This document shows positions 27,357-37,611 of a stretch of DNA of 64,000 nt, one piece after another. Positions within the stretch are counted from its first letter, which is position 1. Each line of letters opens with the position of its first letter. The position numbers and the translations under genes were made by a program. The notes under the pieces are model-generated. The model was not told the origin of the DNA. It saw only the letters and a list, made by a program, of their open reading frames with translations, and searched no databases. Origin of the DNA: Khoudiadiopia massiliensis (GTDB lineage Bacteria > Bacillota > Clostridia > Tissierellales > Peptoniphilaceae); assembly GCA_900290095.1 (NCBI GenBank), contig OKQS01000004.1, positions 55,166-119,165 on the forward strand, written 5' to 3'.

Positions 27357-28631
27357 TTAAAAACTTTCGCCTCTTTGTTCCCTGCCCGGTGTCCTATCCG
27401 CCTTTTTCAAGAAGATGTAGCCCAGGAGGAAAAATAGTGACAGGGCCGCAACAGCCAAGTTTATTGATCCGCCGGCGTATTTTATTATGGCTATAAGCAG
27501 GGATCCGAAGAAGGAGGCTCCCTTGGCAAAAATGTCATAGAGGCCGAAGTATTGGCCCGAGCTTTCCGCCGGAATTATCCTGCTGTAATATGACCTTGAC
27601 AGGGCCTGGATGGCTCCCTGGAACATTCCTACTCCGAAGGCCATAATCCCGAACTGCCAAAGCCTTGTCAGGGTGAAGGCATATAGGCAGACAGCCAGGT
27701 AGCCGAAAATACATATGTATAAGAGTTTTACCGTCTCCACCGTCTTTGAAAGCCTTGAAAAGAGGAGTGAGAAGGCGAAGGCCACAACCTGGGTTCCCAG
27801 GAGAAAAACTACCTGGCCTATTACGTCCAGTCCCAGATCGGTTCCTATGTTAATGGCATTGTTTATTATTGTTCCTACACCGTCAATGTAGAGGAAAAAC
27901 GAGACCAGGAAGAGGAAGACTTTTTTGTCTTTCTTGGCAATGTGCTTTAAAGTGTCCCAGAGTCTTGTGAGGCTGCCCTTTACCGTGTCCCCTCCGTCCT
28001 CTTCATAATATATTTGCTTATAGTTCTTCAGCAGGGGCAGGCTGACCGCAAACCACCATATTGCCGTGACCGAGCAACCTATAATCCTGGCCGTCCTGCT
28101 GTCAATGATATGCCACATATAGTCGGCCGCATAGGCAATTAGGGCAATCAAAAATGGCAGGCAGGAACCTATGTAGCCCCAGGCATAGCCATGGGATGAG
28201 ACCATATCGCTCCTTTCGGGGGTAGTCACATCGGTCAGCATGGAGTCATAGAAAACCAGGGATGCCGAATAAGCCAACCTGGCAACCATGGCTATTATCA
28301 AAAAGACCATTGCATTTTCTGAAAAGCCTGTCAATATGCAGCCAATCGCGCCTATCGCAAGCGAGGTTGTAAAAATCGGCTTCTTCCAGCCCTTGTTGTC
28401 GGTCATAGAGCCCAGAATTGGACCCATTATAGCGCTTATGAGGGTGGCAATAGCCACAGCCATGGCCCAGCTGCCTGTTGCCTGATCCATTGACATGGCG
28501 GATTTGCCATTGATGGCCAGGTCCTTAAACCAAATCGGTATCAGGGATACGGTAATCATGGTAAAGGCTGAATTTGCCACGTCATACAAAACCCATGATT
28601 TTTCAAGCTTGTTCATAGAATTCTGCTTCAT
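27357..28631 (-). CDS. MFS transporter, UMF1/Atg22-like family
   Basis: 424-residue membrane protein with about twelve hydrophobic segments. It opens KSWVLYDVANSAFTMITVSL, the family's N-terminal motif, and has PILGSMTDNKGWKKPIF in the first cytoplasmic loop. The family is related to yeast Atg22, a vacuolar amino-acid exporter; bacterial substrates are unknown. The start is the ATG at 28631 with GGAAGGAG six bases before; a longer frame to 28667 lacks one. It overlaps the end of the phospholipase gene by 29 nt. Confidence 0.85.
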   Translation of the reverse strand: MKQNSMNKLEKSWVLYDVANSAFTMITVSLIPIWFKDLAINGKSAMSMDQATGSWAMAVAIATLISAIMGPILGSMTDNKGWKKPIFTTSLAIGAIGCILTGFSENAMVFLIIAMVARLAYSASLVFYDSMLTDVTTPERSDMVSSHGYAWGYIGSCLPFLIALIAYAADYMWHIIDSRTARIIGCSVTAIWWFAVSLPLLKNYKQIYYEEDGGDTVKGSLTRLWDTLKHIAKKDKKVFLFLVSFFLYIDGVGTIINNAINIGTDLGLDVIGQVVFLLGTQVVAFAFSLLFSRLSKTVETVKLLYICIFGYLAVCLYAFTLTRLWQFGIMAFGVGMFQGAIQALSRSYYSRIIPAESSGQYFGLYDIFAKGASFFGSLLIAIIKYAGGSINLAVAALSLFFLLGYIFLKKADRTPGREQRGESF

Positions 28632-29499
28632 AAAAATCTCCTTCCGGCCTATATTCCATCTCATCAATCGGATTTAAAACGGGTATGTCCCTGTAATCGG
28701 GCCATTTATCCATGGAATTTTCAAAATATGGGGACAAATCCAAGCCTTTCGATAAATAAAGTTTAAAATTTTTATATAAATCCTGATAACGACTCAAGGC
28801 GATTTTCCTCAGCTTGTCCAGCCTCATGTTTGAGTCCCTTGCCTTTTCAAGCTCATCATCATCACAAAGGAGGTCATTGTAGTGTACCTTGGGTTTGTAT
28901 TTTTCCAAAATATTGGAAAATATTTTCCTCCTCCAAGAGTTTTCCATTGAAAAGAGGTTGAGGGCGGTCCTCTGGCCCTTCATACACTTATATATGGTTT
29001 TGGCCGACAATTTATAGAAGGTGGATATTATTCTGGCATCCATTTTGTCCGGTTCCATGAGATAGGCCCTGGGATAAATAGAAGGCCGGTCTACCCCGTT
29101 TTGCCTCATAAGATGGGCTTCATACTGGCTTTCAATAAGATTGTGGGATATTTCGGATACTTCTTTTTTTCTCTCAATATAGCTGTGACAAGTGGAGTCG
29201 AGTGTGTAGTGGCAGAGGAAACCCAATACATAGGCTAAGAACTCTTCATTATTGCCCTTTCCTTCCAGCATGATACTCTTTACATCGCTGAATATGTCTT
29301 TTCCCGGGAGGGTGTGCATTCCGGCACCCTTTTTAAAAACTTTCCTTCCCCCTCTGAAAAAACTGTAAAACAGCAAGTCCGGTCCTTGGATACCATAGTT
29401 AAATAAATTCTTATGCTTTTTGACAAGCCTGTAATCCTGGCCGTCCAGGTATTTAAGGCAATCCTGGCCGAACTGGAAATGGGCGTATGCGGCAGGCAT
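28603..29499 (-). CDS. Zinc-dependent phospholipase C-like protein
   Basis: 298-residue protein matching the zinc-dependent phospholipase C fold (PF00882 type) found in Clostridia: MPAAYAHFQFGQDCL, GIQGPDLLFYSF, then LGFLCHYTLDSTCHSYIERK with the clustered histidines and aspartates that bind zinc. No signal peptide is visible, so unlike the secreted alpha-toxins it is probably cytoplasmic, and its substrate is unknown. It sits in a housekeeping operon after gpsA, which makes glycerol 3-phosphate for lipids; a lipid link is only suggestive. Confidence 0.82.
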   Translation of the reverse strand: MPAAYAHFQFGQDCLKYLDGQDYRLVKKHKNLFNYGIQGPDLLFYSFFRGGRKVFKKGAGMHTLPGKDIFSDVKSIMLEGKGNNEEFLAYVLGFLCHYTLDSTCHSYIERKKEVSEISHNLIESQYEAHLMRQNGVDRPSIYPRAYLMEPDKMDARIISTFYKLSAKTIYKCMKGQRTALNLFSMENSWRRKIFSNILEKYKPKVHYNDLLCDDDELEKARDSNMRLDKLRKIALSRYQDLYKNFKLYLSKGLDLSPYFENSMDKWPDYRDIPVLNPIDEMEYRPEGDFYEAEFYEQA

Positions 29500-29503
29500 A
29501 AAT

Positions 29504-30535
29504 TCACCTCGCTTCTTTCTTGGGAGTCCTGGTCATTAGGCCCGTCACAGCCTCCCTGATCGAACTCCTACCTTTTATAACCTCTTGAACAACGTCTACA
29601 ATGGGCATGTCAACCCCATATTTTTCCTTCAGCTTCATGGCTGCCGGCAAGGCGTTTATCCCCTCAACAACCTGGCCAACCTCATTTAGGGCCTCCTTAG
29701 TGCTTTTCCCTTGCCCCAAAAAATAGCCGGCCTTGTGATTTCTTGATAATGTGGACGTGGCAGTCACTATGAGGTCTCCAATTCCGGCCAGGCCGTAAAA
29801 GCTTGATTCCGGACAACCCATTGCCAGGCCCAGGCGCTTGATCTCGGCCATACCCCTTGTTATCAGTGTGGCCCTGGCATTGTCCCCCAGGCCCAGGCCG
29901 TCACTGGCTCCTGCAGCTAGGGCCATAATGTTTTTCATGGCCCCGCAAAGCTCCACTCCAAGAGGGTCATCACTTGTATATATTCTCATGCTCGGGCCCA
30001 TTAATTCCTTTTGGACCAGGTCGCAGGCCTTCCTGTCTTTTGAAGCTGCCACCATGCCGCATGGGAGGCCCATAGCCACCTCCTCTGCATGGGTAGGCCC
30101 TGACAAGGCGACATATGAATATTTTTTTCCGGATTTTTCCAGCTCATCCTGAATGAGATCGGTCATGACCATTAGGCTGTCTTTTTCTATGCCTTTTGCC
30201 ACCGAAACAATTATGGGCCTGTCCTGTTTTCCGGAAACATCAGGATCTTTATCAAAGGCAAGCCTGACCTTCTCGGCAGTCTCCCTTATGGCGATCGAAG
30301 GTACTGCAAATATAATGATGTCCTTTTTGCTTATTGCTTTTGAAATATCGGGTTGAAATTCAATCCCCGAAGGAAAGAGTGCGGCCGATAAATTTTTGTG
30401 GCAGCCTCTTTTCTCGATTTCCTCAAGACCCTCTTTTCTATGGGACCAGAGGCAAACTTGATTTCCTTGACGCCTAAAGAGCATGGCCAGGGCACTTCCC
30501 CATGTTCCCGCTCCCAATATAGCTAAAGACGACAT
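29504..30535 (-). CDS. gpsA: Glycerol-3-phosphate dehydrogenase [NAD(P)+]
   Basis: Reduces dihydroxyacetone phosphate to sn-glycerol 3-phosphate for phospholipid synthesis. The 343-residue protein has nucleotide motif LGAGTWGSALA near the start, GPTHAEEVAMGLP, the catalytic-lysine region ELCGAMKNIMALAAGASDGL, and SRNHKAGYFLGQG. It is followed after 4 nt by the phospholipase-like gene and preceded after 9 nt by uvrA. Confidence 0.96.
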   Translation of the reverse strand: MSSLAILGAGTWGSALAMLFRRQGNQVCLWSHRKEGLEEIEKRGCHKNLSAALFPSGIEFQPDISKAISKKDIIIFAVPSIAIRETAEKVRLAFDKDPDVSGKQDRPIIVSVAKGIEKDSLMVMTDLIQDELEKSGKKYSYVALSGPTHAEEVAMGLPCGMVAASKDRKACDLVQKELMGPSMRIYTSDDPLGVELCGAMKNIMALAAGASDGLGLGDNARATLITRGMAEIKRLGLAMGCPESSFYGLAGIGDLIVTATSTLSRNHKAGYFLGQGKSTKEALNEVGQVVEGINALPAAMKLKEKYGVDMPIVDVVQEVIKGRSSIREAVTGLMTRTPKKEAR

Positions 30536-30544
30536 AATACCCTC

Positions 30545-33385
30545 CTAGACTTTATCCCTATCCAGTATCGGCTTCAAAAATTGTCCTGTATAGGAGCCCT
30601 TGACCTTGCAAACTTCCTCAGGCCTGCCGGTTGCAACTATATTTCCGCCCTTATCCCCACCTTCCGGCCCAAGGTCGATTATATGGTCGGCACACTTTAT
30701 GACATCCAGATTATGCTCAATGACGACTATTGTATTTCCCTGGTCCACAAGGCGATCGAAGACCTTTACCAGCTTTTCTATATCATGGACATGGAGTCCG
30801 GTGGTTGGTTCATCCAGGATGTAAACGGTCTTGCCGGTTGAGACTTTTCCAAGCTCGGCAGCAAGCTTAACCCTCTGGGCCTCGCCACCTGAAAGCTCCG
30901 GTGAGGGCTGGCCAATCTTTAAATAGCCCAAGCCCACATCAACAAGGGTCTGGAGCCTCCTCCGTATTCCCGGGTGATTTTTGAAAAACTCAAGCCCCTC
31001 TTCAATGGTCATATCGAGAACATCAGAGATGGTCTTATCTTTATATCGAACCTGGAGGGTCTCCCTGTTGTACCTCTTTCCTCCGCAAACCTCACATGGT
31101 ACATAGACGTCCGGCAGAAAGTGCATCTCCACCTTGATGGTCCCGTCCCCCTTGCAATTCTCACACCGTCCCCCCTTAACATTGAAAGAGAAACGGCCCT
31201 TGTCGTAGCCCCTCATTTTAGCATCATTGGTGGTAGCAAAGACATCCCTTATCAAGTCAAAGACCTTGGTGTAGGTTGCCGGGTTGGATCTTGGAGTCCT
31301 GCCTATGGGCGACTGGTCTATGAGGATGACCTTGTCCAAAAGTTCAGTCCCGCTGATCCCTTTATATTTGCCGGGTCTCAGGTGAGCCTTGTTCAGGCGG
31401 TTGGCCAGGGCCCTATAAAGAATTCCGTTTACAAAAGATGATTTACCTGATCCCGAAACTCCTGTTACACAGGTGAAAACACCTATGGGAACTTCAATAT
31501 CTATTCCTTTCAGGTTGTTTTCCTTACAAGCCTTAACCAGGAGCTTGCCCTTTGCCTTCCTTCTTTTTTTCGGCACCGGAATAAAGCGGCGATGGGCCAG
31601 GTAATCTCCTGTGATAGATTTCTTGTTTTCCATAACCTCTTCCGGACTTCCAATAGCTACAACCTTGCCCCCGTGGATTCCGGCTCCGGGTCCAAAGTCA
31701 ACTAAAATATCGGCCGCTTTCATTGTATCTTCGTCATGCTCAACTATTATCAGGGTGTTCCCCATGTCGGTCAGGTTTCTTAATGCTGCAAGAAGCCTGT
31801 TGTTGTCCCTCTGATGCAGACCTATGGATGGCTCATCAAGAACATAGATTACCCCGACAAGCCCCGCTCCTATCTGCGTGGCCAGCCTTATTCTCTGGCT
31901 CTCTCCCCCTGATAATGTTGCTGCATACCGATCCAGGGTCAGGTAGTCCAGGCCCACATCTATTAGGAATTTCAGTCTGGCCCTGACTTCCTTCAAAATC
32001 GGCTTTGCTATCATATCCTCGGATTCTGAAAACTTGAGCTTCCCCGACCAATTATAGGCTTCCTTTATTGACATCCTGTTAAATTGGGCAATATTCTTAT
32101 CCCCTATGTGGACAGAAAGGGCCTCGGGTTTAAGCCTGTCACCATGACAGGTTTCACAAATGTTTTCAGCCATAAATGGCCTTATCCTCTTCTGGGTTCC
32201 CTCTCCGCCTGACTGGAACCTGCGACTTAAATTTGGAATTATGCCCTCCCAATAGTCATGGTAGGTTTTAAGGCCTGAAAAATGCGAGTCGAATTCAAAG
32301 GTCAACTTCTCCCTGCTTCCATGGAGGAGCTGGTTAATCAAGTCATCCGGTGCCTCTCCTATTGGCTTATCTGCCGGAAAATTAAACTTATCGGCCAGGG
32401 CATGAATCATTTGATAGTAGTAGGTTCCCTTCATCGAAGTTGCATAGGGTGCTATGGCTCCCTCATCTATTGAAAGATCGGGATTGGGTATGCATAGCTG
32501 GTCGTCAACCCTGGCATGGAAGCCCAGGCCGCCGCAATCCGGGCAGGCTCCCATGGGCGAGTTGAATGATAAAAGTCTGGGTTCTATCTCCTCAAGGCTC
32601 ATGTGGCCGTTTGGACAGGCAAGCTTTGAAGAATAAGCATGGGTCTCCAGGACTTTCCCCTCCCGGTCCACAAGATAAACAAAGACACTGCCGTCGGCCT
32701 CTTCCAGGGCTGTTTCCAAGGATCCGCTAAGCCTTGATCCTATGCCTTCCCTGACAATAAGCCTGTCGACAATGACATAAATATCGTGTTTTTTATTCTT
32801 GTCCAATTCTATGTCCTGGGAAAGGTCCAGAGTCTCCCCATCGACCATGGCCCTGGAATAGCCCTGCCTCTGCAGGTTGGTCAGGGCCTTCTTATGTGTT
32901 CCCTTCTTCCCTCTTATCATAGGAGACAGGATTAGGATCCGGCTGCCTTCAGGGAACTTCAGAACCTCGTCACTTATCTGGTCTATTGACATTGACCTTA
33001 TCTCTTCTCCGCATACCGGACAGAAAGCATGGCCGGCCTTGGCATAAAGCAGGCGCAAATAGTCGTTTATTTCAGTCACGGTTGAAACCGTGGATCTGGG
33101 GTTCCTGTTTGTTGTTTTCTGGTCTATTGAAATTGATGGTGACAGGCCCTCGACCATGTCTACATCGGGCTTGTCCATCTGGCCCAGAAACATCCTGGCA
33201 TAGGAAGAGAGGGACTCGACATAGCGCCTCTGTCCCTCCGCATATATGGTGTCATAGGCCATGGAGGACTTTCCCGATCCCGATAGGCCCGTCATTACTA
33301 TCATTTTATCCCTGGGCAGGGTCAAATCAACATCTTTAAGGTTGTTGACGCGTGCCCCTTTTATTACTATATTCTCAAGACTCAT
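30545..33385 (-). CDS. uvrA: Excinuclease ABC subunit A
   Basis: Damage-sensing ATPase of nucleotide excision repair, about 946 residues. It has two ABC modules (GLSGSGKSS, GVSGSGKSS; signatures LSGGESQRIRLA and LSGGEAQRVKLA) and zinc modules including CPVCGEE, CPDCGG, CENCKGDG and CEVCGG. I use the ATG at 33385 (MSLENIVIKGARVNNLKD), the family's usual beginning, with GAGAGGA upstream, rather than 33406. It follows uvrB in the usual BA order; uvrC is not in the window. Confidence 0.97.
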   Translation of the reverse strand: MSLENIVIKGARVNNLKDVDLTLPRDKMIVMTGLSGSGKSSMAYDTIYAEGQRRYVESLSSYARMFLGQMDKPDVDMVEGLSPSISIDQKTTNRNPRSTVSTVTEINDYLRLLYAKAGHAFCPVCGEEIRSMSIDQISDEVLKFPEGSRILILSPMIRGKKGTHKKALTNLQRQGYSRAMVDGETLDLSQDIELDKNKKHDIYVIVDRLIVREGIGSRLSGSLETALEEADGSVFVYLVDREGKVLETHAYSSKLACPNGHMSLEEIEPRLLSFNSPMGACPDCGGLGFHARVDDQLCIPNPDLSIDEGAIAPYATSMKGTYYYQMIHALADKFNFPADKPIGEAPDDLINQLLHGSREKLTFEFDSHFSGLKTYHDYWEGIIPNLSRRFQSGGEGTQKRIRPFMAENICETCHGDRLKPEALSVHIGDKNIAQFNRMSIKEAYNWSGKLKFSESEDMIAKPILKEVRARLKFLIDVGLDYLTLDRYAATLSGGESQRIRLATQIGAGLVGVIYVLDEPSIGLHQRDNNRLLAALRNLTDMGNTLIIVEHDEDTMKAADILVDFGPGAGIHGGKVVAIGSPEEVMENKKSITGDYLAHRRFIPVPKKRRKAKGKLLVKACKENNLKGIDIEVPIGVFTCVTGVSGSGKSSFVNGILYRALANRLNKAHLRPGKYKGISGTELLDKVILIDQSPIGRTPRSNPATYTKVFDLIRDVFATTNDAKMRGYDKGRFSFNVKGGRCENCKGDGTIKVEMHFLPDVYVPCEVCGGKRYNRETLQVRYKDKTISDVLDMTIEEGLEFFKNHPGIRRRLQTLVDVGLGYLKIGQPSPELSGGEAQRVKLAAELGKVSTGKTVYILDEPTTGLHVHDIEKLVKVFDRLVDQGNTIVVIEHNLDVIKCADHIIDLGPEGGDKGGNIVATGRPEEVCKVKGSYTGQFLKPILDRDKV

Positions 33386-33431
33386 TTTTCTCGGTCCTCT
33401 CATCAATCTTTATTTAAACCATCAATATGGG

Positions 33432-35432
33432 TCAATCAATCTTATAATCCCGCTTCATATCTCGGATGCTGTCTCTTATGGTGGCAGCCCTCTCGAAGTC
33501 CAGCTCCTCGGCCGCCTTCCTCATCTCTATCTCCATATTCAGAATCAATTCTTCTATATCTTTTCTGCTGAAGCTTTCCTTGTCCTCCATGTCCTTCAAG
33601 CCCTGAGTTTTATATTTCTCAAGGTCTTCCGCCGCAACTGCTGTGGTCAGGAGGTCATGGACTCCCTTCTCAATGGACCTGGGCTCAATATTGTGCTTGT
33701 CATTGTAGGCCTTCTGAATCTTCCTGCGCCTCTCGGTTTCCCTTATTGCCATCTCCATTGACCCGGTCATGGTGTCGGCATAGAGGATTACGCGGCCGTC
33801 GACATTTCTTGCCGCCCTTCCTATGGTCTGGACCAGGGATGTTTCTGACCTCAAAAAACCTTCCTTGTCCGCATCCAGGATGGCTATAAAAGATACTTCC
33901 GGTATATCAAGGCCCTCACGTAGGAGGTTGATCCCAACCAGGACATCATATTTTCCAAGTCTCAAATCCCTGACAATTTCCATCCTCTCCATGGTTCCTA
34001 TATCTGAATGCATGTAGGTTACCTTAATGCCGGCTTCTTCAAGATAATCGGTCAAATCTTCCGCCATTTTTTTAGTCAAGGTGGTGACCAAGGTCCTGTT
34101 TCCATCTTTAGTGGCCTTGGCTATTTCATTCATTAGGTCATCAATCTGGTTCTTTGTCGGTCTCACCTCAACTATTGGATCCAGGAGGCCGGTTGGCCTT
34201 ATGACCTGCTCAATCATCTGTGTTGAGTGTTCTTTTTCATAGGGACCCGGTGTTGCCGACATGAAAATAGCTTGGGGAATCAGGCTCTCAAATTCTTCAA
34301 AAGTTAGGGGCCTGTTGTCCAGGGCGGACGGAAGGCGGAAGCCATAGTCTATCAGGTTCTGCTTCCTGGCCCGGTCTCCGTTAAACATACCCCTGACCTG
34401 GGGCAGGGTTGCGTGTGACTCATCTACAAACAGCAGAAAGTCCTTGGGAAAATAGTCTATAAGGGTGTAAGGCCTTGATCCGGGCTCCCTTCCTGAGGTA
34501 TGCCTGGAATAGTTTTCTATCCCCGAGCAGTAGCCTATTTCTCTCATCATCTCCAGATCATAGAGGGTCCTCTGCTCCAGCCTCTGGGCCTCAACCAACT
34601 TATTTTCTTTGTACAGAACGTCCAATCTCTCCTTGAGCTCCTCCTCGATTGAGATTATGGCTCTTTCCATCTTGTCCTTTGTAGTTGCGAAGTGGGAGGC
34701 CGGATAGATCATTACGTAGTTTCTCCCCTGGATTATCTCCCCCGTTAGGTGGTCAAACTCAAGGATTCTGTCAATCTCATCCCCGAAGAACTCCACTCTT
34801 ATTGCATTCTCCTCTGAAGAAGCAGGTAGAATATCCACCGTGTCTCCCTTTACCCTAAAAGTTCCCCTCTGAAAATTCATATCATTTCTCATGTACTGTA
34901 TTTCAACAAGCCTGGTCAGGACGCTGTCCCTATCAATGACTTGTCCGGTTCTAAGAGACAGGGTCAGGCTCAGATAATCTTCTGGATCTCCCAAGCCATA
35001 TATACATGACACCGAGGCAACTACTATGACATCCCTGCGCTCAAATAGCTGGGTGGTTGCCGAGTGCCTGAGTTTATCTATTTCATCGTTTATGGAGGCG
35101 TCTTTGGCTATATATGTGTCGGTTGCTGCAACATAGGCTTCCGGCTGGTAATAGTCATAGTAAGAGACGAAAAATTCAACGGCATTTTCCGGAAAAAATT
35201 CTTTCAGCTCGGCCGCCAATTGGGAAGCCAGGGTTTTATTGTGGGCAATTACCAGGGTCGGCCTCTTGGCCCTTTCAATAATATTGGCCATGGTAAAGGT
35301 CTTTCCTGACCCGGTCACCCCTTGTAGGGTTTGGTAATGATCCCCCATCTCCAGACCCTTTACCAGAGAATCTATAGCTTGTGGCTGGTCACCTGTGGGT
35401 TTGAATTTTGAGTGAATCTTAAAATCTTTCAA
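33432..35432 (-). CDS. uvrB: Excinuclease ABC subunit B
   Basis: DNA damage-verifying helicase-like partner of UvrA and UvrC. The 666-residue protein has Walker [11 protein letters not shown], the beta-hairpin [21 protein letters not shown] box, helicase motif QTIGRAARN and a C-terminal UVR domain ([22 protein letters not shown]) for UvrC contact. The start codon is TTG with GAGGGG five bases upstream. It lies 11 nt after the ctpA-like gene. Confidence 0.97.
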   Translation of the reverse strand: MKDFKIHSKFKPTGDQPQAIDSLVKGLEMGDHYQTLQGVTGSGKTFTMANIIERAKRPTLVIAHNKTLASQLAAELKEFFPENAVEFFVSYYDYYQPEAYVAATDTYIAKDASINDEIDKLRHSATTQLFERRDVIVVASVSCIYGLGDPEDYLSLTLSLRTGQVIDRDSVLTRLVEIQYMRNDMNFQRGTFRVKGDTVDILPASSEENAIRVEFFGDEIDRILEFDHLTGEIIQGRNYVMIYPASHFATTKDKMERAIISIEEELKERLDVLYKENKLVEAQRLEQRTLYDLEMMREIGYCSGIENYSRHTSGREPGSRPYTLIDYFPKDFLLFVDESHATLPQVRGMFNGDRARKQNLIDYGFRLPSALDNRPLTFEEFESLIPQAIFMSATPGPYEKEHSTQMIEQVIRPTGLLDPIVEVRPTKNQIDDLMNEIAKATKDGNRTLVTTLTKKMAEDLTDYLEEAGIKVTYMHSDIGTMERMEIVRDLRLGKYDVLVGINLLREGLDIPEVSFIAILDADKEGFLRSETSLVQTIGRAARNVDGRVILYADTMTGSMEMAIRETERRRKIQKAYNDKHNIEPRSIEKGVHDLLTTAVAAEDLEKYKTQGLKDMEDKESFSRKDIEELILNMEIEMRKAAEELDFERAATIRDSIRDMKRDYKID

Positions 35433-35443
35433 AGCTGCCCCTC

Positions 35444-36661
35444 TTATTTCTTTATCTCTTCTTCCAATTCGGATATTGCCCTCTGAAGCTGGTTGTCCTC
35501 AGCCATATTTTGAGGTCCTATGCCCTTGGCTCCCTTGTTGAGCTCAATCTTTATGTCAGGTTCAATGCCCTTTTTGTGTATACTCTTGCCGCTCGGTGTC
35601 AGATATTCCGCCATTGTCAGCTTAAATCCTCCGTCTTTTCCGCCTTGTCCCAAGGGGTAGAGTTTCTGAACAATGCCCTTTCCAAAAGTTTTTTCTCCTA
35701 TAAATTTTGCCCTCTTATTGTCTTTCAGGGCCCCGATTAGGATCTCCGAAGCCGAGGCGGATCCGCCGTTTCCGAGTAGGGTAATCGGAAGGCTGTTCGC
35801 TTTTTCATCGGACTCGCTGATCTCCTTGTTGCCTTCTTTATCAACTGTCGTGACTATTTTATATTTTCCGAGAAGTTGGTCGGCTATTTTTATACATGAG
35901 TCAAGGAGTCCCCCGGGATTGTTCCTTAAATCCAGGACCAGCCCCACGGCACCTTCTTTAGTGAGTTTATCCAGTTCTTTAATAAAATCTTCGTCTGTAT
36001 TCTCATCAAAGGATGTTATCGATATGTATCCTATCTTATTATCCAGCATCTTGGAGCTGACGGAATCGACGCTTATCATATCCCTGATGAGTTTTATACT
36101 TTTGCTTTTGTTCTTGCCGTCTTCAAGGGTCCTTACGGTGAGCTCTACCTCGGTTTTCACCTCGCCTCTCATGGCCGCTACAGCTTCAGAAAGATCGCTG
36201 CCCATATAGGTTATGCCGTCAACTGCTATTATCTTGTCACCCGTTTTTATTCCCGCCTTGGAGGCCGGAGTCCCTTCAATCGGTGAAACAACTGTAATGA
36301 GATCGTCATCCCCTGCCGTTACCACAAGGCCCACTCCGGCAAACTTTCCGCTGGTATCCTCCATAAGCCTCTTGAATTCCTCCGGGGTATAGTATTCGGA
36401 ATAGGGATCCTTGAGCCCCGAAAAGAGACCCTTATATATGCCATACTCCAGGTCTTTTTCCTTATAATCAAATATAAAGTTCTTTTTAATGACACTTTCA
36501 TAATTCCTGATATTTTCAACAATCCTGTCCATATTGGCATTTTCTTCGTCCGACCCTTTTATGGCCCCGGTCCCGTTCATATTTAGTCCTATTAAGAATC
36601 CTCCCCCTGCAAAACTCAAAAGCAGTATAAGGAGGGCAAATGATTTTCCTATTTTTTTCAT
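35444..36661 (-). CDS. S41 family C-terminal processing peptidase (CtpA/CtpB-like)
   Basis: 405-residue serine protease. A signal anchor ([19 protein letters not shown]) is followed by a PDZ domain ([20 protein letters not shown], near 95-170) and the S41 core with [13 protein letters not shown], catalytic serine in [10 protein letters not shown] and lysine in [11 protein letters not shown]. Related proteins process envelope proteins and, in sporeformers, signalling proteins. I start at the ATG at 36661 (AAGGAG, 6 nt): a longer frame from 36712 has its ribosome site upstream of the predicted transcript start. First gene of the operon running to tadA. Confidence 0.93.
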   Translation of the reverse strand: MKKIGKSFALLILLLSFAGGGFLIGLNMNGTGAIKGSDEENANMDRIVENIRNYESVIKKNFIFDYKEKDLEYGIYKGLFSGLKDPYSEYYTPEEFKRLMEDTSGKFAGVGLVVTAGDDDLITVVSPIEGTPASKAGIKTGDKIIAVDGITYMGSDLSEAVAAMRGEVKTEVELTVRTLEDGKNKSKSIKLIRDMISVDSVSSKMLDNKIGYISITSFDENTDEDFIKELDKLTKEGAVGLVLDLRNNPGGLLDSCIKIADQLLGKYKIVTTVDKEGNKEISESDEKANSLPITLLGNGGSASASEILIGALKDNKRAKFIGEKTFGKGIVQKLYPLGQGGKDGGFKLTMAEYLTPSGKSIHKKGIEPDIKIELNKGAKGIGPQNMAEDNQLQRAISELEEEIKK

Positions 36662-36727
36662 CTCATGCTCCTTGCGATACAAATTTATATCCAATAGCTT
36701 ACAAATACCCATTATTGGAACTCCTTT

Positions 36728-36736
36728 ATTATACCA
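36728..36736 (-). promoter_or_regulatory. Extended -10 promoter of the ctpA-uvrBA operon
   Basis: Minus strand TGGTATAAT (36736-36728), TGn plus perfect TATAAT. It predicts a start near 36721 and a leader of about 60 nt. No clear -35. Confidence 0.6.
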
Positions 36737-36761
36737 TGCAGGACAAGTTGATTTTTTTTCG

Positions 36762-36770
36762 TGCTATAAT
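36762..36770 (+). promoter_or_regulatory. Extended -10 promoter of tdk
   Basis: TGCTATAAT (TATAAT at 36765-36770) on the plus strand, 36 nt before the tdk ATG; back-to-back with the ctpA promoter. Confidence 0.6.
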
Positions 36771-36805
36771 TTAATTCATGTTCTTTAAGTAGAGAAGGAG
36801 GAAAA

Positions 36806-37405
36806 ATGGCTAAACTTTACTTCCGCTATGGACCCATGAATTCCGGAAAATCCACCTTGCTGATGCAGGTGGCCCACAATTATGAAGAAAGAGGAATGGA
36901 GGTCCTTGTAATGAAGCCCTCCATTGATGTGAAGGGTGACAATGAGATTGTTTCAAGGCTTGGAGTCAAGCGCAAGGTTGACCGGCTTATCCCTCCTGAG
37001 GCCAATGTTTTTGATCTGGTTCACGAGGCAATGCGTGAAAAAAGGCCTTCCTGCATACTTGTGGATGAGGCCCAATTCCTAATTCCTGACCAGGTTGACC
37101 AGCTTTTTATGGTCGTCCTGACTGATGATATTCCTGTAATATGCTATGGGCTGAGAACGGATTTTATGGTCCAAGGCTTTCCCGGGTCAAAGAGGCTGCT
37201 TGAGCTGGCCCACTCCCTTGAGGAGCTTAAGACCATATGCCGGTGCGGAAGAAAGGCCATATTTAATATGCGAAAGATCAACGGCAAGCCTGTTTTCCAC
37301 GGTGACCAGGTCGCTATTGACGGTAAGGATGAAGTCGACTATGAGTCGGTTTGTGGAAAGTGCTATCTTGAGGAATGTAAAAAATCCGGAACTGAGATTT
37401 TTTGA
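36806..37405 (+). CDS. tdk: Thymidine kinase
   Basis: Salvage enzyme phosphorylating thymidine. 199 residues, type II family: P-loop YGPMNSGKSTLL near 9, LVDEAQFL as Walker B near 90, and a zinc lasso with CRCGRKAIF and CGKCYLEEC. The ATG follows GAAGGAGGAAAA. Monocistronic, closed by a strong terminator. deoC at 46.7 kb would serve the same deoxynucleoside economy. Confidence 0.96.
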   Translation: MAKLYFRYGPMNSGKSTLLMQVAHNYEERGMEVLVMKPSIDVKGDNEIVSRLGVKRKVDRLIPPEANVFDLVHEAMREKRPSCILVDEAQFLIPDQVDQLFMVVLTDDIPVICYGLRTDFMVQGFPGSKRLLELAHSLEELKTICRCGRKAIFNMRKINGKPVFHGDQVAIDGKDEVDYESVCGKCYLEECKKSGTEIF

Positions 37406-37420
37406 TTTTAAAAGTTTATA

Positions 37421-37465
37421 GGGTCTGTATCGAACGATTACTCGCTCTGATACAGACCCTTTTTT
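37421..37465 (+). terminator. Terminator of tdk
   Basis: 11-bp perfect stem gggtctgtatc (37421-37431) with 37449-37459, 17-nt loop, then TTTTTT. It marks the boundary of the accessory stretch that begins 20 nt later. Confidence 0.9.
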
Positions 37466-37479
37466 AAGTACATTATTAG

Positions 37480-37611
37480 GAGCTCTTTGAAATTGATAAT
37501 CCTGAAAAGGAAGAATGGTACTTTAGTATTGTTGATATTGTTGGGGCTCTTACTGAAAGCAAGAACCCGAGAAGATATTGGAGCGACTTAGAAAGAAAGA
37601 TGAGGGATGAG
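37480..37611 (+). pseudogene. Truncated BRO-family N-terminal domain fragment
   Basis: An open frame with no start codon (TAG lies just before 37480) encodes 44 residues with a clear phage antirepressor/BRO-N look: EEWYFSIVDIVGALTESKNP, then RRYWSDLERKMRDE. Its 5' end is lost and its 3' end runs, in frame, into recombinase sequence. BRO-N domains occur in phage and mobile-element regulators. This is debris of such an element. Confidence 0.75.

Noticed and set aside
36662..36712. Longer N-terminus for the ctpA-like protease
   Set aside because: Its apparent AAAGGAG is upstream of the predicted transcript start; 36661 has its own site.
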